Of a stretch of DNA of 64,000 bases, positions 19,945 to 28,529 are shown piece by piece; position 1 is the first letter of the stretch, and every line of letters starts with the position of its first letter. The translations under genes and the position numbers were made by a program. The DNA comes from Commensalibacter intestini A911. Lineage in GTDB: Bacteria > Pseudomonadota > Alphaproteobacteria > Acetobacterales > Acetobacteraceae. The notes below the pieces were generated by a model. The model was not told where the DNA came from. It did no database searches and saw nothing but the letters and a program-made list of their open reading frames with translations. The stretch spans positions 124,001 to 188,000 of the forward strand of contig NZ_AGFR01000009.1 of the NCBI RefSeq assembly GCF_000231445.1. The letters are read 5' to 3'.

Positions 19945-20700
19945 TTAACAAGCTGTCGTTACAAAAAGATGTTGATCCGTCTTAACCACTTCAATCGGAA
20001 AGCCATAAAGCCCCGTCAACACATCCGATGTCATCACGCGATCCACATCTCCTAAAATCGCTTTTTGATTACCGATACAAATTACTTGATCCATCACTTT
20101 CATTAAAGGGTTTAAATCATGAGTTGAGAGTAAAATTGTTAATTTTTTTTGTTCTTGTAGTTCTTTAATCAAAGACAAAATGATTTTAACCCATTTAGGA
20201 TCTAAATTACCAAAAGGTTCGTCCATAATAATTAACTTAGGATGCCCTAATAAAGCCTGAGCCAACAATAAACGCTGTCTTTGTCCACCAGACATCTCAG
20301 ATAAAGGAATATCCGCTAAATCTTTAGCATGAACTTGATCTAACACTTCATCAATATGATGTAAATCTTGTTTTGTTAAAAATGGCAGACCCAACTTATG
20401 ACCACGAATACTAGTGGCTATAAAATCTCGCCCCTTTAAACGAAAAGTCTCCATATCCCGATATTGCGGAATATACCCAATATGTTTTCTGGCTTTTCTA
20501 GGAGGTTGTCCAAAAATCTTGATTTCATCAATGGCACAAGGAATAATTCCTAATAATGCTTTCATAAAAGTCGTTTTACCCGAACCATTGGGGCCAAACA
20601 CACCAATAAATTGATTGTCTTTTATATTAAAATCAAGCTGAGATAAAACTAACCGAGAGCCCAATCGAATATCAAGATGTTGACATTCAATGACCTTCAT
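19945..20700 (-). CDS. Metal ABC transporter ATP-binding protein (ZnuC/MntA family)
   Basis: Cytosolic ATPase of the same importer. The Walker A motif is GPNGSGKTT near residue 36, followed by the Q-loop IGYIPQYRDM, the signature MSGGQRQRLLLAQAL, Walker B LIIMDEPFGNLD and the H-loop TILLSTHDL. Its ATG overlaps the stop codon of the binding-protein gene (ATGA), so the two are translationally coupled. The length of 251 residues is normal. Confidence 0.93.
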   Translation of the reverse strand: MKVIECQHLDIRLGSRLVLSQLDFNIKDNQFIGVFGPNGSGKTTFMKALLGIIPCAIDEIKIFGQPPRKARKHIGYIPQYRDMETFRLKGRDFIATSIRGHKLGLPFLTKQDLHHIDEVLDQVHAKDLADIPLSEMSGGQRQRLLLAQALLGHPKLIIMDEPFGNLDPKWVKIILSLIKELQEQKKLTILLSTHDLNPLMKVMDQVICIGNQKAILGDVDRVMTSDVLTGLYGFPIEVVKTDQHLFVTTAC

Positions 20701-21602
20701 CGCGAATTACTTTTTAAAGCAGCCTCTACTTTATCCAAAACCTGATTCATCCATTGCTGATAAGTGACATGAGCAGGCATCGTTTCAGATACCCCAACCA
20801 CAGCCACACCAGATGCAATCGCAATTTTCTTTAATTGCTGCGTTGCTGGCGTTGAAACTTGTTCATTATAAAATAAGATTTGAATCGGATGCGTTTTTAA
20901 ATCTTGAATAAATTGAGCAACTTGCTTTGGTGTTGGTTCTCCACCATTCATCACAACCCATTGATACGGTTCTTCTAACATTTCGAACCCTAGCTTTTGA
21001 GCCATCAAACCAAACACAGGCTCTGTTGCTGCCACTTTAACATGAGGATATTGCTGACGAACCGCCTGAATACGCTGATTAATTTTAGCTAAATCGGCAT
21101 TAAATACATTAAATTGATTTGTGAAAAATGATTTTTCTTGTGGTTCTAACTGACTATAAACAGTTTGTAATTTCTGTAATAAAACCATAACTGCATCAGT
21201 ATCATACCATAAATGAGGATTGTCTCCCTCTTTACGATTTAATAAAGCTTGTACAGAAATTATATCTTGATGATTAAAATGATATTTGGTTAATAAACGA
21301 TCCATCCAAGAATCATACCCTAACCCATTCACAATCATTAAATTCGCATCCGCAATTTTTTTGCCAGTGCTCGGCGTTAATTCAAATAAATGCGGATCTT
21401 GGTCTGGATTATTTAAAATAGAATCAACTTGAACATATTTTCCACCCAGTTGCTGAGCAATATCTCCATACATATTCTCTGCAGCAATCACATGAATTAC
21501 TTTAGTTTCATCTACTGCATAAGCACTCACGCAAGTGCTACACAACATCAATAACCCTAAAAAAGAAAAGAACGTATTTTGTTTGAACTGAACAAAAAGC
21601 AT
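20697..21602 (-). CDS. Metal ABC transporter substrate-binding protein (ZnuA/TroA family)
   Basis: Periplasmic metal-binding protein with a signal peptide (FFSFLGLLMLCSTCVSAYAVD). Likely ligands are His71 (DQDPHLFE), His129 (GDNPHLWY) and Glu193 (AATEPVFG). The last ligand, usually Asp, falls near FYNEQ. A Glu at the third position is seen in manganese/iron-type members, where ZnuA proteins have His, and the His-rich loop of many ZnuA proteins is missing. I therefore leave the metal open between zinc and manganese. It lies 20 bp after a 45-residue membrane protein gene. Confidence 0.9.
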   Translation of the reverse strand: MLFVQFKQNTFFSFLGLLMLCSTCVSAYAVDETKVIHVIAAENMYGDIAQQLGGKYVQVDSILNNPDQDPHLFELTPSTGKKIADANLMIVNGLGYDSWMDRLLTKYHFNHQDIISVQALLNRKEGDNPHLWYDTDAVMVLLQKLQTVYSQLEPQEKSFFTNQFNVFNADLAKINQRIQAVRQQYPHVKVAATEPVFGLMAQKLGFEMLEEPYQWVVMNGGEPTPKQVAQFIQDLKTHPIQILFYNEQVSTPATQQLKKIAIASGVAVVGVSETMPAHVTYQQWMNQVLDKVEAALKSNSR

Positions 21603-21622
21603 TTATTTAAATTACGATCAAA

Positions 21623-21760
21623 TTAATTACCTAAACTCCAAGCACCATACATCATGATAGAAAGTAAAACAATTAATCCTGCATGTAAAATTAATAACCA
21701 TTTAATATTAATAACTTTTACATAATATTTATCTTTAGGAATTTCAACTTCCCATTTCAT
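21623..21760 (-). CDS. 45-residue single-span membrane protein
   Basis: A small protein that is part of a longer frame. The ATG at 21760 has a good AAGGA site eight to nine bases upstream, which supports it as the true start. The N-terminus is charged (KWEVEIPKDKYYVKV), followed by one hydrophobic helix (WLLILHAGLIVLLSIMMYGAW). It is 20 bp ahead of the metal-binding protein gene and 78 bp after etfA, so it probably heads the metal transporter operon. A role as a small regulator or partner of the transporter is only a guess; I know no family for it. Confidence 0.6.
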   Translation of the reverse strand: MKWEVEIPKDKYYVKVINIKWLLILHAGLIVLLSIMMYGAWSLGN

Positions 21761-21800
21761 GGTAAAAATCCTTATTGAATATTTTATATCTATTTCTTTT

Positions 21801-21831
21801 TTAATGCTTCCCAATAAATAAGAAGCATTAA
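21801..21831. terminator. Inverted repeat between etfA and the metal transporter operon
   Basis: A perfect 10-bp dyad (TTAATGCTTC / GAAGCATTAA, 11-nt loop) lies just after etfA. A T-tract follows only on the other strand's side, so it could be a weak etfA terminator. It could equally be an operator in the promoter region of the metal transporter operon. Confidence 0.45.
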
Positions 21832-21838
21832 TTATCAA

Positions 21839-22786
21839 TTACCTTGCTTTTAACGCGGCCTCTAATTGTGGAAGAATTTCGAATAAATCCCCAACAATTC
21901 CATAGTCTGAAACTTTAAAAATGGGCGCTTCTGGATCTTTATTAATAGCCACAATAATTTTACTATCTTTCATTCCTGCTAAATGCTGAATAGCACCAGA
22001 AATTGCAACTGCAATATAAAGTTCAGGAGCAACAATCTTACCTGTTTGCCCAACTTGATAATCATTACTGACAAAACCAGCATCAACTGCAGCTCGTGAA
22101 GCTCCAATTGCAGCATCTAATTGATCAGCAATCTTTTCAAGCAATACAAAATTCTCACTACTTTGCATTCCACGACCACCAGAAACCACAACACGTGCGC
22201 CTTCAAGCTCTGGTCTATCCGATTGAGAAAGCTTTAACTCTTTAAATACAGACAGTTGTTTATCTGAAATAGGTAGATTTTCAACTTTTTCAACAGCTGC
22301 ATTTCCACCAGTTTCTGCTGTCGCTTCAAAAGTCGTTCCACGAACAGACAATAACTTTTTTGCATCTTTAGATTTTACAGTTGAAAGAATACTACCTGCA
22401 TAAATTGGACGCACAAAAGTTTCTGAATCAATAATTTCAACGACATCAGAAATAGGTTGCACATCTAACAACCCCGCTAAACGAGGAAGAATATCTTTTC
22501 CCTCTGCATTTGCAGGTGCAACAATAGAATCATAAGCGCCAGCCAAAGAAGCAACTAAGTCAGCAACAGGCTCTGCTTGCATATGTGCGTAAGCAGCATG
22601 ATCTGCTACAAGCAACTTTGAAACACCATGTAATTGAGCTGCTTTTTGAGAAAGTATATCTAGCCCTTCCCCAACCAACAAAGCATGCACTTCTGTGCCT
22701 AACAAACCAGCAGCAGTAATCGCAGAACGACTAATCGGGCGGATTTTATCGCCTTTTTCATAACTTAATAATACTAAAACAGCCAT
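21839..22786 (-). CDS. etfA: Electron transfer flavoprotein alpha subunit
   Basis: FAD-binding subunit of ETF, which takes electrons from acyl-CoA and other dehydrogenases. The C-terminal FAD domain shows RVVVSGGRGMQS, the VGQTGKIVAPELYIAVAISG stretch and INKDPEAPIF, all highly conserved. The length of 315 residues is normal. It lies two bases after etfB in the same direction and downstream of ETF-QO, so one transcript can supply the whole branch. Confidence 0.97.
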   Translation of the reverse strand: MAVLVLLSYEKGDKIRPISRSAITAAGLLGTEVHALLVGEGLDILSQKAAQLHGVSKLLVADHAAYAHMQAEPVADLVASLAGAYDSIVAPANAEGKDILPRLAGLLDVQPISDVVEIIDSETFVRPIYAGSILSTVKSKDAKKLLSVRGTTFEATAETGGNAAVEKVENLPISDKQLSVFKELKLSQSDRPELEGARVVVSGGRGMQSSENFVLLEKIADQLDAAIGASRAAVDAGFVSNDYQVGQTGKIVAPELYIAVAISGAIQHLAGMKDSKIIVAINKDPEAPIFKVSDYGIVGDLFEILPQLEAALKAR

Positions 22787-22788
22787 TC

Positions 22789-23538
22789 TTAAATTACCTT
22801 TGCTTCATTTTGAAGTTTATCCATAAGCTCTTCAACAGAACCAACAATAACACCTTCACGCACAGAAGAAGATTCTTGTACTGATTGAGACACTAAACGA
22901 ACGGCAGTATCCAATCCAAGATCAGCAAGTGCAACCGTTTCAATTGGTTTTTTACGTGCTTTCATGATATTTGGCAAAGATGCATAACGAGGTTCATTCA
23001 AACGTAAATCAGTCGTAATCACAGCTGGTAGGGTAAGTTCTAAAACTTCTTGTCCATCATCAATTTCACGAATGATTTCAGCTTTTCCTGCTGAAAGAGT
23101 AAGCTTACTTACAAAAGTACCTTGAGCCCATCCCAATTTTGCAGCTAAAATCTGACCTGTCGCATTCATATCATCATCAGAGGCTTGCTTACCCATTAAA
23201 ACAACATCAGGTTGTTCTTTGGTCACAAAATGCTGTAAAATTTTAGCAACACCCAAAGATTCCAAAGGCTCTTCTGTGGTTACTAAAATTGCTCTATCCG
23301 CACCCATTGCCATTGCTGTACGCAATGTATCCTGGCATTTTGCTTCTCCAATAGAAATCACAACAACTTCAGAAACAATTTTTTGTTCTTTTAATCGAAC
23401 AGCTTCTTCTACTGCGGTTTCATCAAAAGGATTCATGGACATTTTCACGCCACCAATCTCTACACCAGAATTATCGGATTTTACCAACGGTTTAATATTA
23501 GAATCAACAACCCGTTTCACCGGAACTAATAGTTTCAT
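22789..23538 (-). CDS. etfB: Electron transfer flavoprotein beta subunit
   Basis: AMP-binding subunit of ETF. Typical features are the N-terminal KLLVPVKRVVDSN, NPFDETAVEEAVRLKE, and the recognition-loop region TTDLRLNEPRYASLPNIMKARKKPIE. The length of 249 residues is normal. It forms the ETF heterodimer with etfA immediately downstream. Confidence 0.97.
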   Translation of the reverse strand: MKLLVPVKRVVDSNIKPLVKSDNSGVEIGGVKMSMNPFDETAVEEAVRLKEQKIVSEVVVISIGEAKCQDTLRTAMAMGADRAILVTTEEPLESLGVAKILQHFVTKEQPDVVLMGKQASDDDMNATGQILAAKLGWAQGTFVSKLTLSAGKAEIIREIDDGQEVLELTLPAVITTDLRLNEPRYASLPNIMKARKKPIETVALADLGLDTAVRLVSQSVQESSSVREGVIVGSVEELMDKLQNEAKVI

Positions 23539-23574
23539 AACACCCTTTCGTTACGACATTAATAAATAAAAACT

Positions 23575-25218
23575 TTACATTCCACCAGGATAATTCGGGC
23601 CACTGCCACCTTCGGGCGTTTCCCAATCGATATTTTGTGTTGGATCTTTAATATCACAAGTCTTACAATGAATACAATTCTGAGAATTAATCTGTAATTT
23701 AGGCTCTTTTCCTTCCTCTGTATCCACAGCTTCATAAACACCTGCTGGACAATAACGAGATTCTGGAGAGTGAAAAACTTCCCAATTCACTGTTTTCCAA
23801 ATCGCAGGATTTTTTAATTTCAAATGTATAGGCTGATCATCTCTATGATCAATATTTGCCAAAAATACAGAAGATTCACGACTAAACGTTAATTGATCGT
23901 CGGGCTTCGCATACTCAATTTTCTTACATGCAGACGCAGCTTCTAGTTTTTCATTATCTGCCAGACGATGATGGAATGTCCAAGGCACTTTTCCTCGCAC
24001 CATTGAATCAAATCCTGTATATAACGTTCCAATTCTTGCACCAAATTTTGCAAAAGCAGGACGAATATTACGTGCTTGATATAACTCTTTCCATAACCAA
24101 GATTTACGTAAGCGGAACTGATAAGAAATAGGCTCGACTTCTTGCGTTGTTAATGCTTCTGCAATTGCTTCTGCAGCGAGCATTCCTGATTTCATCGCTG
24201 TATGCGTGCCTTTAATTTTAGGCATATTTAAAAAGCCAGCAGCATCCCCAATTAATACCCCACCAGGAAAAGAAAGTTTAGGAATAGATTGCAATCCACC
24301 CTCTGACAATGCGCGAGCAGAATAGCTAATCCGTCTGCCACCTTCTAAATGATACTTCACTACTGGATGGTTTTTAGAGCGTTGCATTTCTTCAAATGGA
24401 GACAACCAAGGATTTTTATAATCCAATCCGATAACAAACCCAAAAGACACTAAATTATCACCAAAATGATATAACCAAGAACCACCATAGGTACTATTAT
24501 CTAATGGCCATCCAAAGCTGTGCTGTATATATCCAGGTTTATGTTTATGCGCAGGAATTTCCCAAAGCTCTTTAATACCAAGACCATAAGTCTGAGGATC
24601 AACACCTTGCCTTAAATTAAATTTATCCATTAATTTTTTAGACAAAGAGCCCCTACACCCTTCAGCAAACATAGTATATTTGGCTCTTAATTCCATACCA
24701 GGTTCATGGTTAGCTCCTTGAGCTCCATCTTTTTCCAGCCCCATATCCCCAGTGATAATACCAACAACTTTGTCATCTTCAATAATAAGCTCGTTCCCAG
24801 AAAAGCCAGGGAAAATTTCAATTCCTAACTCTTCTGCTTGAGCTGCTAACCAACGACAAAAATCACCTAAACTGACAATAACATTGCCATGATTATTCAT
24901 AGCAGGCATCAAAGATTTTATAATTGGAATGGTTGTAGATTTTTCTTCACTGGATAAATAGAAAACACGTTCATTATTCACAGGAGTATCTAATGGTGCC
25001 CCCTTTTGCTTCCAATCTGGGATCAACTCATTTAACGCTGTTAATTCTAATACAGCCCCAGAAACAATATGCGCCCCAATTTCAGAAGCTTTTTCAATCA
25101 AGCAAATTTCCACAGAAGGAGCCAATTGCTTTAATCGAATAGCAGCAGATAGCCCAGCTGGACCACCTCCAATAATTAGAACATCGAATTCCATTTGCTC
25201 ACGTGTGATATTACTCAT
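23575..25218 (-). CDS. etfD: Electron transfer flavoprotein-ubiquinone oxidoreductase
   Basis: Membrane-associated FAD and 4Fe-4S enzyme that passes electrons from ETF to ubiquinone. It has the N-terminal dinucleotide motif DVLIIGGGPAGLSAAIRL, the middle GGVLIGDAAGFLN and a C-terminal ferredoxin-like cluster motif CIHCKTC followed by the family ending GGSGPNYPGGM. The length of 547 residues is normal. It is the first gene of ETF-QO, etfB, etfA, which is consistent with a complete route from flavin dehydrogenases to the quinone pool. Confidence 0.96.
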   Translation of the reverse strand: MSNITREQMEFDVLIIGGGPAGLSAAIRLKQLAPSVEICLIEKASEIGAHIVSGAVLELTALNELIPDWKQKGAPLDTPVNNERVFYLSSEEKSTTIPIIKSLMPAMNNHGNVIVSLGDFCRWLAAQAEELGIEIFPGFSGNELIIEDDKVVGIITGDMGLEKDGAQGANHEPGMELRAKYTMFAEGCRGSLSKKLMDKFNLRQGVDPQTYGLGIKELWEIPAHKHKPGYIQHSFGWPLDNSTYGGSWLYHFGDNLVSFGFVIGLDYKNPWLSPFEEMQRSKNHPVVKYHLEGGRRISYSARALSEGGLQSIPKLSFPGGVLIGDAAGFLNMPKIKGTHTAMKSGMLAAEAIAEALTTQEVEPISYQFRLRKSWLWKELYQARNIRPAFAKFGARIGTLYTGFDSMVRGKVPWTFHHRLADNEKLEAASACKKIEYAKPDDQLTFSRESSVFLANIDHRDDQPIHLKLKNPAIWKTVNWEVFHSPESRYCPAGVYEAVDTEEGKEPKLQINSQNCIHCKTCDIKDPTQNIDWETPEGGSGPNYPGGM

Positions 25219-25323
25219 GCTCTTTTATCCTATTTATCTGCTACAACTATCAATTTAATTTTAATCAAATGACAATTTTTAATACAAAATACTAAAAATA
25301 TTCCTCGAAACACAATTTAATTT

Positions 25324-25977
25324 TTAATCATAAGAAAAAGCAAGTTCATGCTTTGCTCGCCAACTTTTGTCAACATAATTCATAATTAAAGTACGACGAA
25401 TACCACTCATCGGACGTTTTTGATAGCCATGCCAAGTATCTTTACCAGGAATGAATAAAAAAGCAGAGTTAAATACACCAGGGCTGCGAGCCAAAGACTC
25501 TCCTTGAGCATTCATAATATCTGTTCCCCAACTTTCAGCATCCTCTCCCAATGATAAAGAAATCAAAAAGGTGAGTTTTTTAGCACCAATATCCGTATGA
25601 TGCTCTAACCAAAATCCCTCTTTATCCAAACATAACTCAAGCCTTAACCATGTATCAGAAAGATCTGCACCCGTTATCTTAGAAAAAAGATCCCTTGTTT
25701 CTTGAGCCTCAAAAGCTTGAGCCAAAGCCACACATCTTTGATCCTCTTCTTGTTTTTGAGGATTCACAAAAACACGGTTTTGATTGTTATTTTCACGACG
25801 CCCTTGAATATCTCCAGACACTGCCTTTGCATCAGGCATCCATTCAATCAATGAATCACAAACATAGTCAGGCAAAACGTCTTTTAATAACCAATGCCGA
25901 TAAGGCTGCGTATGTCCTGATGCTTGACTTACAGCATGACGCACGACTTGACCCGCATCACTATTTTGAACATTCAT
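25324..25977 (-). CDS. 2-oxoglutarate/Fe(II)-dependent oxygenase-like protein
   Basis: A 217-residue protein with the double-stranded beta-helix iron site pattern. HTD at residues 127-129 supplies the H-x-D pair, and His183 in DTWHGYQKRP supplies the distal His. An Arg at 194 or 195 (GIRRTLIMNYV) would bind 2-oxoglutarate. This resembles prolyl-4-hydroxylase-type bacterial oxygenases, including those acting on small molecules or proteins. It starts 16 bp after the hemN stop in the same direction, so it is probably cotranscribed with hemN and the OmpW-like gene. The substrate is unknown. Confidence 0.75.
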   Translation of the reverse strand: MNVQNSDAGQVVRHAVSQASGHTQPYRHWLLKDVLPDYVCDSLIEWMPDAKAVSGDIQGRRENNNQNRVFVNPQKQEEDQRCVALAQAFEAQETRDLFSKITGADLSDTWLRLELCLDKEGFWLEHHTDIGAKKLTFLISLSLGEDAESWGTDIMNAQGESLARSPGVFNSAFLFIPGKDTWHGYQKRPMSGIRRTLIMNYVDKSWRAKHELAFSYD

Positions 25978-25993
25978 ATTGATACACCTTTAA

Positions 25994-27358
25994 TTATATT
26001 GCTTGAGCATGACGTTGAGGCGCAACGCGATAATAAGTATCAAATACAACCACTATATTTCGCAAAAAACAACGTCCTTCTTCAGTGACTGTAATTTTAT
26101 AATCCGTAATCTGAACCAACCCATCATCCTCAAATGATTTTAATTTAGCCAAAGCATCATCAAAAAAATTATCTGGTTTATTATACTGACTTGTTACTTG
26201 TTTTAAATCAATATGCAAATCACACATTAATCGCTCAATCACTGTCCAACGTAATAAATCTTCCTCATTACGCTCGACTCCACGCACAATAGGTAACTCA
26301 CCGCCACCAGCCATCGCTTTTTGATAAGCAGCAACGGAAGGATGATTCTGCACAATTCCTTGAGGAACAATTGATACAGACGAAGCACCAACACCAAGTA
26401 ATGCTGGGGCATCATCCACGGTATATCCTTGAAAATTACGATGTAATGTCCCTTGTTGTGCTGCTTTACTCATCGTATCATGAGGCAACGCATAATGATC
26501 TAATCCAATAACTTGATATCCAGCCTCTTGTAGAATTTCGTCAATGACTTGGCGTTGTTGAAAACGTTCAACACTATCAGGTAATACATCACCTTCTAAT
26601 AAAGTTTGACGTTTAAATTTCCATGGAACATGCGCATACCCAAAAACGGCTAAACGATCGGGCTTCAATTCAACAACAGATCGAATCGTTTCTCGTAAAC
26701 TTTCAGTCGTTTGATTGGGAAGCCCATAAATTAAATCAATATTCACCGAATGAATATGATTCTGACGCACAACATCAATACAATGCGCTGTTAATTCTTT
26801 ACTTTGAATACGACCACAAGCTTTTTGTACTTTAGGATCCAAATCCTGCACACCAAAACTTACTCTGGTGAACCCTAAAGGATGCAAATTTGAAAAATAC
26901 TCAACAGACACATGTCGAGGATCAAGCTCTATAGAAATATCAGCGTCTTTTTGAATATCAAACAATGAATATATTGTTTGCATTACCTTTTTCATTGCAA
27001 TCATCGGTAATGTTGTTGGCGTTCCACCACCAAAATGAATAAAACTAACTGAACGACGCGTTTTAAGAAAACCCGCCAATCTCATTAATTCGTCACACAA
27101 TAAATCACCATAAGCTGTTCGTATGGCTTCTTGATTAACAACCTGTGTATTACAGGCACAAAATTTACATAATTCGTCACAAAAAGGAACATGTAAATAC
27201 AGCGAAACAGGCTCCCCTTCTGGAAGAGCCTGCAACCATTCTTTATAAAGACTAAACCCGACATCATCAGTAAACTGTACTGCTGTCGGGTAGCTTGTAT
27301 AGCGCGGTAAGTTTCCTTCATACCGCGCAAGACGGTCAAAGGAAACAACCTGTTTCAT
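25994..27358 (-). CDS. hemN: Oxygen-independent coproporphyrinogen III oxidase
   Basis: Radical SAM enzyme that decarboxylates coproporphyrinogen III without oxygen during heme synthesis. The iron-sulfur motif is CDELCKFCACN, preceded by SLYLHVPF. GGGTPTTL, IELDPRH and SFGVQDLDPKVQ follow as in true HemN, which separates it from HemW-like chaperones. The length of 454 residues is typical. It follows the OmpW-like gene by 18 bp. A low-oxygen role would fit a gut or microaerobic habitat. Confidence 0.94.
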   Translation of the reverse strand: MKQVVSFDRLARYEGNLPRYTSYPTAVQFTDDVGFSLYKEWLQALPEGEPVSLYLHVPFCDELCKFCACNTQVVNQEAIRTAYGDLLCDELMRLAGFLKTRRSVSFIHFGGGTPTTLPMIAMKKVMQTIYSLFDIQKDADISIELDPRHVSVEYFSNLHPLGFTRVSFGVQDLDPKVQKACGRIQSKELTAHCIDVVRQNHIHSVNIDLIYGLPNQTTESLRETIRSVVELKPDRLAVFGYAHVPWKFKRQTLLEGDVLPDSVERFQQRQVIDEILQEAGYQVIGLDHYALPHDTMSKAAQQGTLHRNFQGYTVDDAPALLGVGASSVSIVPQGIVQNHPSVAAYQKAMAGGGELPIVRGVERNEEDLLRWTVIERLMCDLHIDLKQVTSQYNKPDNFFDDALAKLKSFEDDGLVQITDYKITVTEEGRCFLRNIVVVFDTYYRVAPQRHAQAI

Positions 27359-27376
27359 TCCGAACTCCGCTAAGAT

Positions 27377-28216
27377 TTAGAAGCGATATCCGATACCACC
27401 ACTGATCGCTGTTGGATTCAAAGAGGTACGAGCATCAATTCTGTTTGGACTATCATTAAGGTGAGCACGTTGATTTAGCAACATTTGTTTAGCATCAATG
27501 TTAAAGAACCAATTTCCAACAAGTTGATAATCAAAGCCAACATTGAAAGATGGTCCAACTGTTGTTTCTAAATCAAGTTTTTTTACAATACCACCACCAG
27601 GTGTTAGATTATGCCAGAAAGCAACCGTTAAGCCAACACCAACATATGGATTAAATCTTTTATGAGGAAGAAAATGCCATTGAGCTGTAAGTGTTGGTGG
27701 GATAACCCATGCTTTACCAACATACACATCACCAGCAGCAGTACCACGTGCCCAGATTTTATGTTGAGTGCTAGATGCAATTAATTCAAAAGCTAAGTTG
27801 TCAGTTACAAAATAGTTTGCACTTAATTCACCCATAGCAGCATTAGAAGCGGTAACATGACCACCAACAGATGTACGACTGCTTGTATTATTAGGAATAA
27901 CACCTAATGCACCAGCACGTAAGATAAAGTCACCTTTTCCAAGACCAATTTTGGTTACACCAGGACATGTTTGGAAAACACCACAATGTGGTTTTGGTGC
28001 TTTTGGTTGTTTGTACATCGGAACATCACGATATTGAATTTTTCCGCTCCAACCAGAAGCCCAGATTTCCTCTCTAACCATAGGAACTGCAGCTGTATCT
28101 TGCGCTTGAGCAACAGCAGGACCTAAATTTGTGTTTGAATAATTTTGTTGTGCATAACCTGCAGCTGGCATAAGCATAGCAGCAACAATAGCAATACGAC
28201 TTAATGACTTTTTCAT
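27377..28216 (-). CDS. OmpW-family outer membrane protein
   Basis: Outer-membrane beta-barrel of the OmpW/AlkL family, which forms channels for small hydrophobic molecules. The ATG at 28216, with TAAGG upstream, gives a proper signal peptide (KKSLSRIAIVAAMLMPAAGYAQQ). Family features are GDFILRAGALGVIPNN near the start of the barrel, NYFVTDNLAFELIAS, PPTLTAQWHF, NPYVGVGL and the closing aromatic YRF. A longer-than-usual linker of about 60 residues precedes the barrel. It leads a tight series with hemN and the oxygenase. Confidence 0.9.
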   Translation of the reverse strand: MKKSLSRIAIVAAMLMPAAGYAQQNYSNTNLGPAVAQAQDTAAVPMVREEIWASGWSGKIQYRDVPMYKQPKAPKPHCGVFQTCPGVTKIGLGKGDFILRAGALGVIPNNTSSRTSVGGHVTASNAAMGELSANYFVTDNLAFELIASSTQHKIWARGTAAGDVYVGKAWVIPPTLTAQWHFLPHKRFNPYVGVGLTVAFWHNLTPGGGIVKKLDLETTVGPSFNVGFDYQLVGNWFFNIDAKQMLLNQRAHLNDSPNRIDARTSLNPTAISGGIGYRF

Positions 28217-28529
28217 GTGTGAAAACCTTACTGACTTAGCATTAGCAAAGGAACTATTAACCAAACTAATAAAATCTAGTTGCTATGTAATCAATCAAAA
28301 AATCACCCTTAAAGCATCAACAAAAAATCATGTGATAAAAAAACAACTATTCAATCTTCAGTTTATGCATGAAATATTTATTTTTTCCATATAAACCCTC
28401 AAAAAAGCTTTCTTAATAACTTTTTATGACTTTTAATACGGTTTTAAAACAACCACCCTATATTTAAAACGAATCGAATATTATGTATCTTTTATGCATC
28501 ATTTTCTATGAAGGTTGCGGATATATTTA
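28217..28529. other. Intergenic region upstream of the OmpW-like gene
   Basis: About 310 bp of AT-rich DNA between the chvG stop and the OmpW-like start. It must hold the OmpW promoter on the minus strand. I see no gene, no FNR-type TTGAT-N4-ATCAA site and no strong terminator hairpin. Confidence 0.5.
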
